From NCBI GenBank assembly GCA_937931205.1, contig CALHBF010000019.1, positions 1-64,000 on the forward strand: a stretch of 64,000 nucleotides of DNA, read 5' to 3'. The notes below the pieces were generated by a model, which saw nothing but the letters and a program-made list of their open reading frames with translations, made no database searches and was not told where the DNA came from. Shown piece after piece: positions 18,891-28,302 of this stretch. Within the stretch, counting starts at the first letter, position 1, and the number at the start of each line of letters is the position of its first letter. A program made the translations under genes and the position numbers. The DNA comes from an uncultured Bacteriovoracaceae bacterium. Its GTDB lineage: Bacteria > Bdellovibrionota > Bacteriovoracia > Bacteriovoracales > Bacteriovoracaceae.

Positions 18891-21026
18891 GTGAAATTTG
18901 AGAAAATAGAAGCTCGTATCAAATCTTTACCGCCACTTCTCATTCTGAGTCTATTCCTCTTCATTACTTTTATCTCAACTATTATTACCCAGCGAGTAAT
19001 CTCAACCCGACATCAAGAAAGATTAAATCAGCTCTCTCAGCGAATTTCTAATTCAATCATTTCCAGAGTTGAAAGATATGAAAGATCTTTAATTCATATT
19101 CATGCTTATTTTAAAACGAATCCAAATATTACACGAGAAATGTTTCGCATCTATGTCGAAGACATAGACTTAGATAAAAACTATCCAGGACTTCAGGGAT
19201 TAGGGTACACAAAAAGAATTTTAGACAAGGATTTAAAGGTTTATGAGAAATCTGTAAGATCAGAGGGTTTTAAGGATTTTAAAGTTTGGCCTGAGCATAA
19301 AAGAGAAAACTATTTTTCAATTCATTTTCTAGAACCTTTTGAATGGAGAAATCAGCGAGCTTTTGGGTTTGATATGTACACCCAACCTCTGAGACAGGAG
19401 GCCATGGGACAGGCAATGGACACCGGCAAAGCGGCCATAACAGGCATGGTAACGCTTGTTCAAGAGACTGGAAAAAAACCTCAGCCTGGTTTTTTAATTT
19501 ATCTCCCGCTTTACGAGTCTGCACTTATACCTGAAACCACCGAGGAAAGAAGAGAGAAACTATGTGGATTCATCTATGCCCCTTTTCGATCTTATGATTT
19601 TTTTAGCAGCGTCTTTGAAGAGGAAATAGGCACTCACAAGGATGTTAACGTCAAAATTTATGACGGAAATAACATTGATGATGAAAACCTTCTTTATAAC
19701 AATGACCGTTTGTTTAAGAACAAAGTTAAACCTCAATCTAAAATTTTTAATGTTAATCGATTAATGCCCAACGGACACCTTTGGACAGTTATTACGACTT
19801 ATCGTTCTGATACTGCCTTAAAACAAGAACAATTCTTACCTTGGGCCGTTTTAATACTAGGGACTATTTTTAGTTTGCTGCTTTCATGGATTTTTTATGC
19901 TTCTAAAAAGCATGCTGCGGCCATGGAGAACTCTCTCACAAGATTTAATGCTCTTGTTTCTAATTTAACAGAGGGACTCATTTTTGCTGACCCCGATGGA
20001 AATATTCTTTTTATGAATCAGGTTGCTTTAAACATATACCGCTTTCATACATTAGAGGAGATTATTTCCGACCGAAAGAAGTATAAAGAAATTTACTCTT
20101 ACCGAAATTCTAAGGATGAGGAACTTTCATTTGATGATCTCCCTATCGGACGATGCCTCAGAGGGGAAAAGTACTCCGACTTTGAAATTGAACTTTATCA
20201 TTTCGCCACTCATACAAGACAATTTATCAGCTATGGGGGAACTCCTATTTACGATAGAAAGGGGAAATTAGTTCTTGTTGTTATTACGGCCAAAGATATT
20301 ACGAGCAAAAAAAATACAGAGCTAGAATTAAGACATGCTATTATTGCAAGAGATGAGTTTGTTTCTATTTCTTCGCATGAATTAAAAACACCACTCACAT
20401 CTCTTAAACTTAAAACTCAATTTCTTCGCAGGAAACTAGATAAGAATAATAATATGCCACACGAAGAAATTAAAAAGTTTGCTGAAGGCATTGATCATCA
20501 ACTGACACGCCTAACAAGACTTGTTGACGATATGCTGGACATCTCACGCCTCAGATCTGGGAAATTCAACTTAGCAAAAGAAAAAGTTAACTTTTGTGAA
20601 ATTGTACATAATGCTGTCGAACAGATTAAACCTCAATTCATTGAAGCTGGATATGAAGCGCCAACACTTATTAATTTGAAAGAAGTTTATGGAAACTGGG
20701 ATGCTTTAAGAATAGAGCAAGTTATTAACAATCTGCTGACCAATGCCATTCGTTATGGGGAGGGAAACCCTGTAACGTTAGAAGTAAAACTTGATGGTGA
20801 TTTTGTCGAGCTTGCGGTTAAAGATCAGGGTGCGGGTATTTCGGAAGAACAAAAGAAAAGAATTTTTAACCGATTTGAGAGATTAACTGAAGTCCACGAG
20901 ACAACGGGCCTGGGTCTTGGATTGTTTTTATCTCAAAGAATTATTGATGCCCATGAAGGAAAAATATGGGTTGAAAGTGAAGTAGGAAAGGGCTCTACGT
21001 TTTATTTTTCTTTGCCTTTAAAATAA
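18891..21026 (+). CDS. CHASE-PAS sensor histidine kinase
   Basis: CHASE-like region (DLDKNYPGLQGLGYTKRI), PAS, SSHELKTPLTSLK, GLGLGLFLSQRII. Confidence 0.95.
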   Translation: MKFEKIEARIKSLPPLLILSLFLFITFISTIITQRVISTRHQERLNQLSQRISNSIISRVERYERSLIHIHAYFKTNPNITREMFRIYVEDIDLDKNYPGLQGLGYTKRILDKDLKVYEKSVRSEGFKDFKVWPEHKRENYFSIHFLEPFEWRNQRAFGFDMYTQPLRQEAMGQAMDTGKAAITGMVTLVQETGKKPQPGFLIYLPLYESALIPETTEERREKLCGFIYAPFRSYDFFSSVFEEEIGTHKDVNVKIYDGNNIDDENLLYNNDRLFKNKVKPQSKIFNVNRLMPNGHLWTVITTYRSDTALKQEQFLPWAVLILGTIFSLLLSWIFYASKKHAAAMENSLTRFNALVSNLTEGLIFADPDGNILFMNQVALNIYRFHTLEEIISDRKKYKEIYSYRNSKDEELSFDDLPIGRCLRGEKYSDFEIELYHFATHTRQFISYGGTPIYDRKGKLVLVVITAKDITSKKNTELELRHAIIARDEFVSISSHELKTPLTSLKLKTQFLRRKLDKNNNMPHEEIKKFAEGIDHQLTRLTRLVDDMLDISRLRSGKFNLAKEKVNFCEIVHNAVEQIKPQFIEAGYEAPTLINLKEVYGNWDALRIEQVINNLLTNAIRYGEGNPVTLEVKLDGDFVELAVKDQGAGISEEQKKRIFNRFERLTEVHETTGLGLGLFLSQRIIDAHEGKIWVESEVGKGSTFYFSLPLK

Positions 21027-21440
21027 CATTACCAGCGCATTTACAACGAGTACTGATAACACAAGACTCGAAATCAGAAAAAGTACAAATCTAAGATTCA
21101 CGTTGGCAATTGTTGCTTGAGAAATACTGTGAAAAATTCTTAAAATAACATAGGTCCATGCTAGCGTTGTATTTAAAGATGAATCCGCGCTCAAGAGTGC
21201 TAGGACAATAACAACTGCATAAAAGACTGTCGGCTGCTCCATTAAGTGATTATAATTATCTGCTTTCCATCTCACTTTTGCTGGAAGCAAACTCATTTGT
21301 TCCCCTCTAGGAGCGTAAGCATCTAACTTCATTTTCATTTTAAAAATAGCTGGAATTCTCGTTAAATACATCCAAAGCCACATAATCATAGTCCATGCAG
21401 TAAGAGCAATTACGGGTGATAGAAGATTTTTTGAAATCAT
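21018..21440 (-). CDS. MAPEG-family membrane protein
   Basis: Four hydrophobic helices, YNHLMEQPTVFYAVVIVLAL. Confidence 0.85.
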   Translation of the reverse strand: MISKNLLSPVIALTAWTMIMWLWMYLTRIPAIFKMKMKLDAYAPRGEQMSLLPAKVRWKADNYNHLMEQPTVFYAVVIVLALLSADSSLNTTLAWTYVILRIFHSISQATIANVNLRFVLFLISSLVLSVLVVNALVMLF

Positions 21441-21760
21441 GAGCGCTCCACGCAAAGGGCCTGAATATAAGCTTTATTAGTCCAAGAAAAGAAACCATGA
21501 CTTGTAGAAATTCTTGTTACCGGGCCCTGAATTGTTCCCTTTTCACATTTACTAAGCAGTTCTTTGCGGGCTTCATTCACATAGTCTGTCTCTAAAGTGA
21601 ATCCAAGAAATACCCACTGCTCAGCCTTCGCTTCTATCTTTCTTCCTGCAGTATTCTTCTGATAAGGTTTGAAATCTCCCACATTCACTATATGAACGCT
21701 ATGAGTGCACGAAATGAATGAAAGTAAGAAAAGTATACTTAACAGAGTTTTACTTCGCAC
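21437..21760 (-). CDS. Small lipoprotein (family member A)
   Basis: Lipobox LLSFISC; TDYVNEARKELLSKCEKGTIQG; GTG start. Confidence 0.75.
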   Translation of the reverse strand: MRSKTLLSILFLLSFISCTHSVHIVNVGDFKPYQKNTAGRKIEAKAEQWVFLGFTLETDYVNEARKELLSKCEKGTIQGPVTRISTSHGFFSWTNKAYIQALCVERS

Positions 21761-22052
21761 AATAACCTTCCGCCGTAATGTGTTCTTGGTAATAGATAAT
21801 CGGGAAATAAGTAATGATCACATCCTTAGTCAAAATTCCCTCTACTCTTCCATTTTCACACTTGTTCTTAAGCTGAGTTGTCAGATCATTCACATAATCT
21901 GTTCTAAAGTTAAATAAGAAAAAAATGTTATTTTTAACTTCCGCTGTAACCGCATTTGTTCTCTTCGCTGGAATAGAAGTTTGTGACACACTTCTGACTT
22001 GAGCACAGCTTGCAATAAAAAGCAGAGTAAATAAACTGATCACTAATTTCAT
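21750..22052 (-). CDS. Small lipoprotein (family member B)
   Basis: Lipobox LLFIASC; TDYVNDLTTQLKNKCENGRVEG; start in ATGA overlap at 22052. Confidence 0.75.
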   Translation of the reverse strand: MKLVISLFTLLFIASCAQVRSVSQTSIPAKRTNAVTAEVKNNIFFLFNFRTDYVNDLTTQLKNKCENGRVEGILTKDVIITYFPIIYYQEHITAEGYCAK

Positions 22053-22498
22053 ATCTTCTTCCTTACAGGATTTGTTTTTCTTTTTAAGCAATAACCGCGG
22101 ACTTTAACGATCTCACCAGAGACAACAGGATATTTATTCATTTCTCTCACTGATTGAAGGCCAGAGATTTGTCCAGAAGGACACTTTTCGTAAAGGAGCT
22201 CATAAACCCTGTCTGCGTAGTTATCTCCTGAGTAAACTGGCTGCCCAGTTCGGTCACCCATTTGAAACAGAGAAATGATCGCAGCAGCTGCCTGTAGGTT
22301 ATTGCCTGCATTTCTGTCATGAATCACCGCACGCCCAATAGCTCCAGCTTCTTGAATATTGACTCCAGTCTCACTGATAAGAATCTCAAAAGGGATTGAA
22401 ACGAAATCTTGATTGCTGACAACTTCACCAATCTGAGTGTGGTAAACGTAAGCACAACCTTGAAGAATAAATAAAAGTGCAATGAATCGATAAAGCAT
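22049..22498 (-). CDS. Small lipoprotein (family member C)
   Basis: Lipobox LLFILQGC; NYADRVYELLYEKCPSGQISG. Confidence 0.75.
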   Translation of the reverse strand: MLYRFIALLFILQGCAYVYHTQIGEVVSNQDFVSIPFEILISETGVNIQEAGAIGRAVIHDRNAGNNLQAAAAIISLFQMGDRTGQPVYSGDNYADRVYELLYEKCPSGQISGLQSVREMNKYPVVSGEIVKVRGYCLKRKTNPVRKKI

Positions 22499-22613
22499 GA
22501 ATTAATGTTAAGCTCAAAGAAGAATCGATTCAACCGACCCTATTTGATATGACAATCTTTTCCTACTTTAGGATAGTGCCCTGCTTTAAGAGCAGGGCAT
22601 ATCATTTGATCGT

Positions 22614-23039
22614 TTAGAATTTACAGTTAATGACTTTTTTCGGGGAGTAGTAGGAACCAGTCCATACTGTTCTCTCAAGTCGAAATGATCTATTTCCAGT
22701 GATTTGAGCTTCCTGAAGAGTCGCGTCTACTGTCACAGTATTCCAGGCCACATTATCAATGACTTTAGAGAGCTGTTTAAAAAGAGTTGTCCTGCCGATA
22801 ACAAATCTCTCCGTTACCTCAAAGGGCTGATAAGTTGTTTCACCAACAGTCAGAACCAGGGTCATATTTACTTTTCTCTTTGCAACAGATCTTTGGGCAA
22901 TTTCGATCGAACAGTTTTGCTGGCTGACGATGTCCGTTCCCACAAGCTTGTCACCGACATCTAGATCCAGAATGCTTCCAGATGCGTTTGCGGCAAAAGA
23001 CATCATTAGTGCCAGGGTAACTACTGATAGAGTTTTCAT
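22614..23039 (-). CDS. Secreted hypothetical protein
   Basis: Signal peptide MKTLSVVTLALMMSFAANA. Confidence 0.7.
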   Translation of the reverse strand: MKTLSVVTLALMMSFAANASGSILDLDVGDKLVGTDIVSQQNCSIEIAQRSVAKRKVNMTLVLTVGETTYQPFEVTERFVIGRTTLFKQLSKVIDNVAWNTVTVDATLQEAQITGNRSFRLERTVWTGSYYSPKKVINCKF

Positions 23040-23200
23040 GCATACCTCCTCAAGTTTAGATTACAACCGAGAGTATAGAGCAGAGGAACAAAAGAATCTT
23101 TGTTTGGGAAAGGGTTACAAGGCAGTGTTTAAATTTTAGACACCCTGATCATGTTACACTGAAGCTTGATTATGGAATTTCCTCTCCTTAAACTCATCAA

Positions 23201-23986
23201 ATGAAGATTCTTTTCATTATATTCTTCTTTTCGATTTCTAAGGCTTCACTTGCCCAGTCATGGAAAGAGCAAATCATCAATAATGCGAAAGCAGTATATG
23301 CACCACTTTCCATTACAACATTTAATAAACCTCTATATTTTAGAATAAGTGAATCTCAAACCATCGGTGGAAGTGCTCATCACGAAGTTGATCACCTCTC
23401 TATTGTCCTAGATCGAGAGCTGCTCGAAACCCCTCGCTTAACCCCTGATGGATTCAGAATGCTGATTTGCCATGAATTAGGACATTTATTTGGTGGGTCT
23501 CCTCGAAAAAATGTGCCACCTGAATGGGACGGACCAACTGCTCATGATGGCCTTAGTTTAATGACAAGTGAAGGTCAGGCCGACTATTACGCGAGCCTTG
23601 TTTGTTTTAGAAAGCTACTTGCAATTGAAGCCCCAGATTCTCCTGGGCCAAATTTCCAAAGGGTTGGCGCAAGACTTAAACACAAATGTGAAGTCGAAGC
23701 TGGTTTTAAAAACTCTAAACTTGAAGAGTGTTTGCGGGCAGGTCTTGCAGGAGAAGATTTTTTAAAGCTTACTTTTGAATTCAACATCTCCTGTGAAAAA
23801 TTTGATGATTCCATTGCTCCAAATCTCATCAGAGATTTTTACCCGGATCGACAATGTCGTCTTGATACCATTGTTAACGGAGCTCTATGCATTGAGAACC
23901 AGACTTTGGTACTAGACTTTGATCAGATGGAAAATAACGGCTGTCGTCAGGAGTATGCAATACGTCCTGCTTGTTGGTTTCCTTAA
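23201..23986 (+). CDS. Secreted putative zinc metalloprotease
   Basis: Signal peptide; LICHELGHLFGG HExxH plus SEGQADYYAS downstream Glu; several Cys. Confidence 0.75.
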   Translation: MKILFIIFFFSISKASLAQSWKEQIINNAKAVYAPLSITTFNKPLYFRISESQTIGGSAHHEVDHLSIVLDRELLETPRLTPDGFRMLICHELGHLFGGSPRKNVPPEWDGPTAHDGLSLMTSEGQADYYASLVCFRKLLAIEAPDSPGPNFQRVGARLKHKCEVEAGFKNSKLEECLRAGLAGEDFLKLTFEFNISCEKFDDSIAPNLIRDFYPDRQCRLDTIVNGALCIENQTLVLDFDQMENNGCRQEYAIRPACWFP

Positions 23987-24031
23987 TAACGAATTATTTC
24001 CTGTTTTGTCTTTTACATATATCATTAATCA

Positions 24032-24535
24032 ATGAACACAATTAGAGCTCTCAGAGAAAACGAACTTCCTTATTTAATCGAAGTACAGAAAAAAACTTTT
24101 ACTAGCGATCTTTGTGAATCCCTTGCAGTCTTTAAAAATAGATTTGACCGCTTTGGACAATTCTTCAGAGTGGCAACCATCGATGATCAAATAGTTGGTT
24201 ACATCATTTGCTTTCCCTATAAGCTTGGTGAAATCCCCAAAAACAATGCTCCCTTTGAGGCCAACCTTAAACGACCTGACTGCTTCTATATCCATGATGT
24301 CACTCTCATACCAGAGGCCCGTGGCCAAGGACTAGCTCAGCTTCTAATAGAGAGTGCATTCAATCAGGCAAAAGATTTAGGATTTACCAAGGTCAGTCTT
24401 GTTTCTGTTGGTCAGTCGGGAAATTACTGGGACAAACTGGGATTTATTGAATATCCGCAGACCACTCAAGAAATTTTACAAAAGCTTCATTCAAGTTATG
24501 ATGAAAAATCACGCCTAATGGTTAAGGATATTTAA
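24032..24535 (+). CDS. GNAT-family N-acetyltransferase
   Basis: LIPEARGQGLAQLLIESAFNQA. Confidence 0.88.
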   Translation: MNTIRALRENELPYLIEVQKKTFTSDLCESLAVFKNRFDRFGQFFRVATIDDQIVGYIICFPYKLGEIPKNNAPFEANLKRPDCFYIHDVTLIPEARGQGLAQLLIESAFNQAKDLGFTKVSLVSVGQSGNYWDKLGFIEYPQTTQEILQKLHSSYDEKSRLMVKDI

Positions 24536-24536
24536 G

Positions 24537-25547
24537 ATGAGTCACGAAAATAATTCTGAGTGGATTCTCATTGGAGAAGTTGAAAAACTTATTCAAGAAC
24601 TAGATGCACAAGGGTTGAAAGAACTAGAGTTTGATAAGAAGAAGGTTGTGCTGACTTATCATAACAAAGAATTTGGGGCACTTAACAATAAATGTAATCA
24701 CATGGGCGGACCCCTCTCTCGTGGAAAACTTAAAAATGGTTGTGTGGAATGCCCTTGGCATTACTGGCAATTCAATCATAAAACCGGTGAGAGTTTAGAG
24801 GGCTCAGCAGAACCTCTTTCATCCAAAGCTGGAAATGTTCCAAGTTTTCCTTTAAAAATTGAGAATGGCTCACTCTTCATCGATATTAAAGGTGAGTCAG
24901 CAAGAACTCGCGCTGTCTATAATTCAGGTCTGATGCACTTGAATCGTGAGCCAGTCAGAGAGCCAGGAAAAATAAAAGTCCTAGGGATCTCAACTACGGT
25001 CATAGATAAAGACCATCCACGTTTTTCCACTTCTGAAGATCTGCTTATCAGTGCTCTCAAGCAAGCAGCTGAAAAGCTAGATGTGGAAACCAAGATTATT
25101 AAATTATCAGAATTAAGCTTCAGACATTGCGAAGGGTTTTATTCTAGACACGAGAAAGCTTGTACCTGGCCATGCTCAATCACCAAGATGGACCCGAAGG
25201 ATGAGATGGGGCAGGTCTATGAAGGACTTGTTCATTGGGCAGATGTTGTAATCCTCTCAACTCCTATTCGTTGGGGAAATGCCAGCTCTCTCTATTATAA
25301 AATGGCAGAGAGACTCAACAGTGTGCAAAACCAGATAACAATCAATGATCGCGTATTAATTAATAATAAAGTAGCAGGTTTTCTCATCACTGGTGGACAA
25401 GACAATATTCAAGCAGTGGCCGGACAAATGCTCAACTTCTTTGGCGAGTTAGGTTTCGTTGCTCCACCATTTCCTTATGTCGGACATTCTCTAGGATGGT
25501 CATCAGAAGATATGGAAAGAAACATGGATTATGTGAAGCAAAGCTAA
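24537..25547 (+). CDS. Rieske [2Fe-2S] - NADPH-dependent FMN reductase/flavodoxin-like fusion
   Basis: CNHMGGPLSRG...CPWHYWQF, then IKVLGISTT...ADVVILSTPIRWGNASSLYYKMAERLN. Confidence 0.9.
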   Translation: MSHENNSEWILIGEVEKLIQELDAQGLKELEFDKKKVVLTYHNKEFGALNNKCNHMGGPLSRGKLKNGCVECPWHYWQFNHKTGESLEGSAEPLSSKAGNVPSFPLKIENGSLFIDIKGESARTRAVYNSGLMHLNREPVREPGKIKVLGISTTVIDKDHPRFSTSEDLLISALKQAAEKLDVETKIIKLSELSFRHCEGFYSRHEKACTWPCSITKMDPKDEMGQVYEGLVHWADVVILSTPIRWGNASSLYYKMAERLNSVQNQITINDRVLINNKVAGFLITGGQDNIQAVAGQMLNFFGELGFVAPPFPYVGHSLGWSSEDMERNMDYVKQS

Positions 25548-25619
25548 TCACTTCACAGCCAGTCTTATGAGTTAGTGGAGCGATCAGTGGCATTAGTTAA
25601 AAAATTAATTGGTGAATAA

Positions 25620-25650
25620 TAAAAAGGCCCGGATAACCGGGCCTTTTTTA
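25620..25650. terminator. Bidirectional Rho-independent terminator
   Basis: AAAAAGGCCCGG-ATAA-CCGGGCCTTTTTT. Confidence 0.92.
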
Positions 25651-25651
25651 T

Positions 25652-26128
25652 TTACTTACAGTCTGCTTTTAAAAACTTTCCATTCTGTGTGGTCTTGGCC
25701 GTTTGTCCCTTTGGACCTTTTGAGTTAACAACCATTATGTACTCAGAAGAGTTGATGATATCCATAACACCTGTTCCACTTGTCCCATCATCACAGTTTA
25801 AGCTCATCTCCATTTTATTCGAAGTTTGCTTTAATAACTTGTGAGTACATTTACCTTTCTTATCAAATTTAAAATTCTCGGGCTTCTCAATCATTTCTTT
25901 CGTGAAACAAATTTGAGCAGCATTATTATTCTTCAACATTGCCATCATCTGCGCTTGTTGCTCTTTAGGTAACTTGGCCACTGTTTTTTTCATCTCAGCA
26001 ATAGGATCAATCGTTTTCCCCTCCGCTTCAATAGTCATGGAAACTTCCCAAAGACCCGGCTTCATATCAAGGCTTGCGGCAGAGATATTAAAAGTTAGCA
26101 GTAGAGTAGTGAATGCGATTAATTTCAT
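25652..26128 (-). CDS. Secreted DUF3617-like protein
   Basis: Signal peptide; MKPGLWEVSMTIE, CFTKEMIEKPENF. Confidence 0.75.
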   Translation of the reverse strand: MKLIAFTTLLLTFNISAASLDMKPGLWEVSMTIEAEGKTIDPIAEMKKTVAKLPKEQQAQMMAMLKNNNAAQICFTKEMIEKPENFKFDKKGKCTHKLLKQTSNKMEMSLNCDDGTSGTGVMDIINSSEYIMVVNSKGPKGQTAKTTQNGKFLKADCK

Positions 26129-26143
26129 AAAACCTCTTTTCAG

Positions 26144-26515
26144 TTAGATTGAATTGTTGGTTCGACACAAATGACGCTCACGAAGAAAAAGAAAAAGTGG
26201 CAAGGCCAATGAAGGGCCAACCATCATGCATAACAATGGTAACCACAAACGACTCATTTTGAGTTTGCGTCCCTCAATAACGATAAAAATAGCGACCACA
26301 ATGCCCGAGACAAGAACATCTGCCCAAGCGAATGCAGAGATGTGAGTGGAAGTCGCCTCTTGGAGTAAAAGAGGTATATCTAAGCCTCTTAGAGAAAGCC
26401 ACGGAACAAACTGGGTAAGGGGCAGAATCAATCCCAGAATACAGAGAAGTATGTATATAATTTGCACGTTAACTCCAAGACCTACGGGTATTTTTAATGA
26501 AATCATTGCCTCCAC
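26144..26515 (-). CDS. DUF2834-like membrane protein
   Basis: Three to four TM; ISAFAWADVLVSGIVVAIFIVIEG, GPSLALPLFLFLRER. Confidence 0.7.
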   Translation of the reverse strand: MEAMISLKIPVGLGVNVQIIYILLCILGLILPLTQFVPWLSLRGLDIPLLLQEATSTHISAFAWADVLVSGIVVAIFIVIEGRKLKMSRLWLPLLCMMVGPSLALPLFLFLRERHLCRTNNSI

Positions 26516-26708
26516 TCAAAGTCAATTTAACCAGAGCTTGATGCCAAGAGAGACCTTTTCCTCATCAATTGAAAAAGTATTCAGACAATACGAATTAAGC
26601 TCTGCTTGTGCATAAGCATTCCATTTAATGTGATTGATTGTGATTGAACTTGGTTTGATTATTAATGACTTGCTTATAAAAGCTATTCAACTTTCATCCG
26701 TCCAGAAA

Positions 26709-26735
26709 TAAAAAAGGCCAGCAAAAGCTGGCCTT
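26709..26735 (-). terminator. Rho-independent terminator for serS/tRNA-Ser transcript
   Basis: Reverse strand AAGGCCAGC-TTTT-GCTGGCCTTTTTTAT. Confidence 0.85.
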
Positions 26736-26753
26736 GGAGATAATCTTTGAAAG

Positions 26754-26843
26754 TGGCGGAGACGATGAGATTCGAACTCATGGACCCGATTAAAGGTCGC
26801 ACCCTTAGCAAGGGTGTGGTTTAAGCCACTCACCCACGTCTCC
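26754..26843 (-). tRNA. tRNA-Ser(GCT)
   Basis: Reverse strand GGAGACGTGGGTGAGTGGCTTAAACC...CCCTTGCTAAGGG...CGTCTCCGCCA; class II. Confidence 0.95.
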
Positions 26844-26875
26844 GCTTTGGCTTAAATAACACGTCTCTTAAGTAA

Positions 26876-26965
26876 TGGCGGAGGACTAGGGATTCGAACC
26901 CCAGGAGGGCGTTAACCCTCGTCAGTTTTCAAAACTGATGCCTTAAACCACTCGACCAGTCCTCC
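26876..26965 (-). tRNA. tRNA-Ser(TGA)
   Basis: Reverse strand GGAGGACTGGTCGAGTGGTTTAAGG...CAGTTTTGAAAACTG...GTCCTCCGCCA; class II. Confidence 0.95.
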
Positions 26966-27019
26966 GAAAACTTAAGAGCTATAAATATAAGTAAAAATTA
27001 AAAAAAAGACAATAGCTTT

Positions 27020-28294
27020 TTATTTTTTAATTACAGTTAGTCCACCCATATAAGGGATTAAAACTTCAGGAACTTTAACCGAGCCATCTTTTTCCTGATA
27101 ATTTTCTAGAATTGCCACCACCGTACGTCCAACAGCCAGACCTGAACCATTTAGGGTGTGAGCAAATTCAATTTTTCCATCTTTCCCACGCACACGGATA
27201 TTGGCGCGACGGGCCTGAAAATCTCCACAATTAGAAATTGAAGAAATCTCGCGGTACTTATTCTGAGTTGGAACCCAAACTTCTAAGTCAAAAGTCTTCT
27301 GGCTTGAAAAACCGATATCCCCAGAACATAGGGCCATCACACGATAGGGAAGTTTTAACTTTTGTAAAATTTCTGTCGCTGACTTCACCATCAATTGGTG
27401 TGTTTCTTCAGATTGCGCAGGAGTTGTAATCGCCACCATTTCAACTTTATTGAACTGGTGCATACGGATTAGACCTTTTACATCACGGCCGTGTGAACCG
27501 GCCTCTGAACGAAAGCATGGAGTAGCAGCAGTATATTTAAATGGGAATTCCGCTTCATCAATAATCTGATCACGCTTAATGTTGGTAAGGGTTACTTCAG
27601 AAGTTGGAATCAAATACCAAGGCTGCTCAGAATTTAATTTAAACAATTGATCTTCAAACTTAGGAAGGTTACCTGTTCCAATTAATGATCTCTCGTGAGC
27701 AATAAATGGAGTCACCATTTCCATGAAGCCATGGTCAGCTTGGTGATCAAGCATAAAGTTAATGAGAGCGCGCTCTAGACGGGCCAGGTGATTTTTATAA
27801 ACAACAAAACGAGCACCAGTAATTTTAGCTCCCGCCTCAAAATCAAGCATCCCTAAGTTCTCACCAAGGTCGGCATGATCAACTGGAGTGAAGTCAAAGT
27901 TTCTTGGAGTGCCCCAACGAGCAACTTCTTTGTTTTCTTCTTCATCTTTTCCAACTGGAGTTGATGGATCAAGAAGATTTGGAATTCCAAGAAGAATATT
28001 GTGTTGCTGTTCTTGAACAGTTTCAAGTTCCTTCGCTTCTGATTCCATTTCAGCTTTGTACGCCGAAACTTTATTCATCAGCTCAGTAGCATCTTGTTTA
28101 TTTTTTTTAAGTTCACCGATCTCACGAGATAGTTTGTTAATCTCTGATTTTTTAGTCTCGGATGAAGTCGTAAGAGTTTTTCTTGTTTTGTTAAGTTCAA
28201 CCACTTTATCAAGAAGACTTACATCGAAGTTTCTTGTTGAAAGATTCTTTTTAACTGCATCAAAGTCAGCTTCAATTTTTTTGATGTCTAACAT
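27020..28294 (-). CDS. serS: Seryl-tRNA synthetase
   Basis: TGNLPKFEDQLF, CFRSEAGSHGRDVKGLIRMHQF, LNGSGLAVGRTVVAILENYQ. Confidence 0.97.
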   Translation of the reverse strand: MLDIKKIEADFDAVKKNLSTRNFDVSLLDKVVELNKTRKTLTTSSETKKSEINKLSREIGELKKNKQDATELMNKVSAYKAEMESEAKELETVQEQQHNILLGIPNLLDPSTPVGKDEEENKEVARWGTPRNFDFTPVDHADLGENLGMLDFEAGAKITGARFVVYKNHLARLERALINFMLDHQADHGFMEMVTPFIAHERSLIGTGNLPKFEDQLFKLNSEQPWYLIPTSEVTLTNIKRDQIIDEAEFPFKYTAATPCFRSEAGSHGRDVKGLIRMHQFNKVEMVAITTPAQSEETHQLMVKSATEILQKLKLPYRVMALCSGDIGFSSQKTFDLEVWVPTQNKYREISSISNCGDFQARRANIRVRGKDGKIEFAHTLNGSGLAVGRTVVAILENYQEKDGSVKVPEVLIPYMGGLTVIKK

Positions 28295-28302
28295 AGTTCC
28301 TC

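Noticed and set aside
22577-22599. TGCCCTGCT...AGCAGGGCA hairpin after 22614..23039
   Set aside because: Stable stem but no T-tract on the relevant strand; not listed as terminator with confidence.
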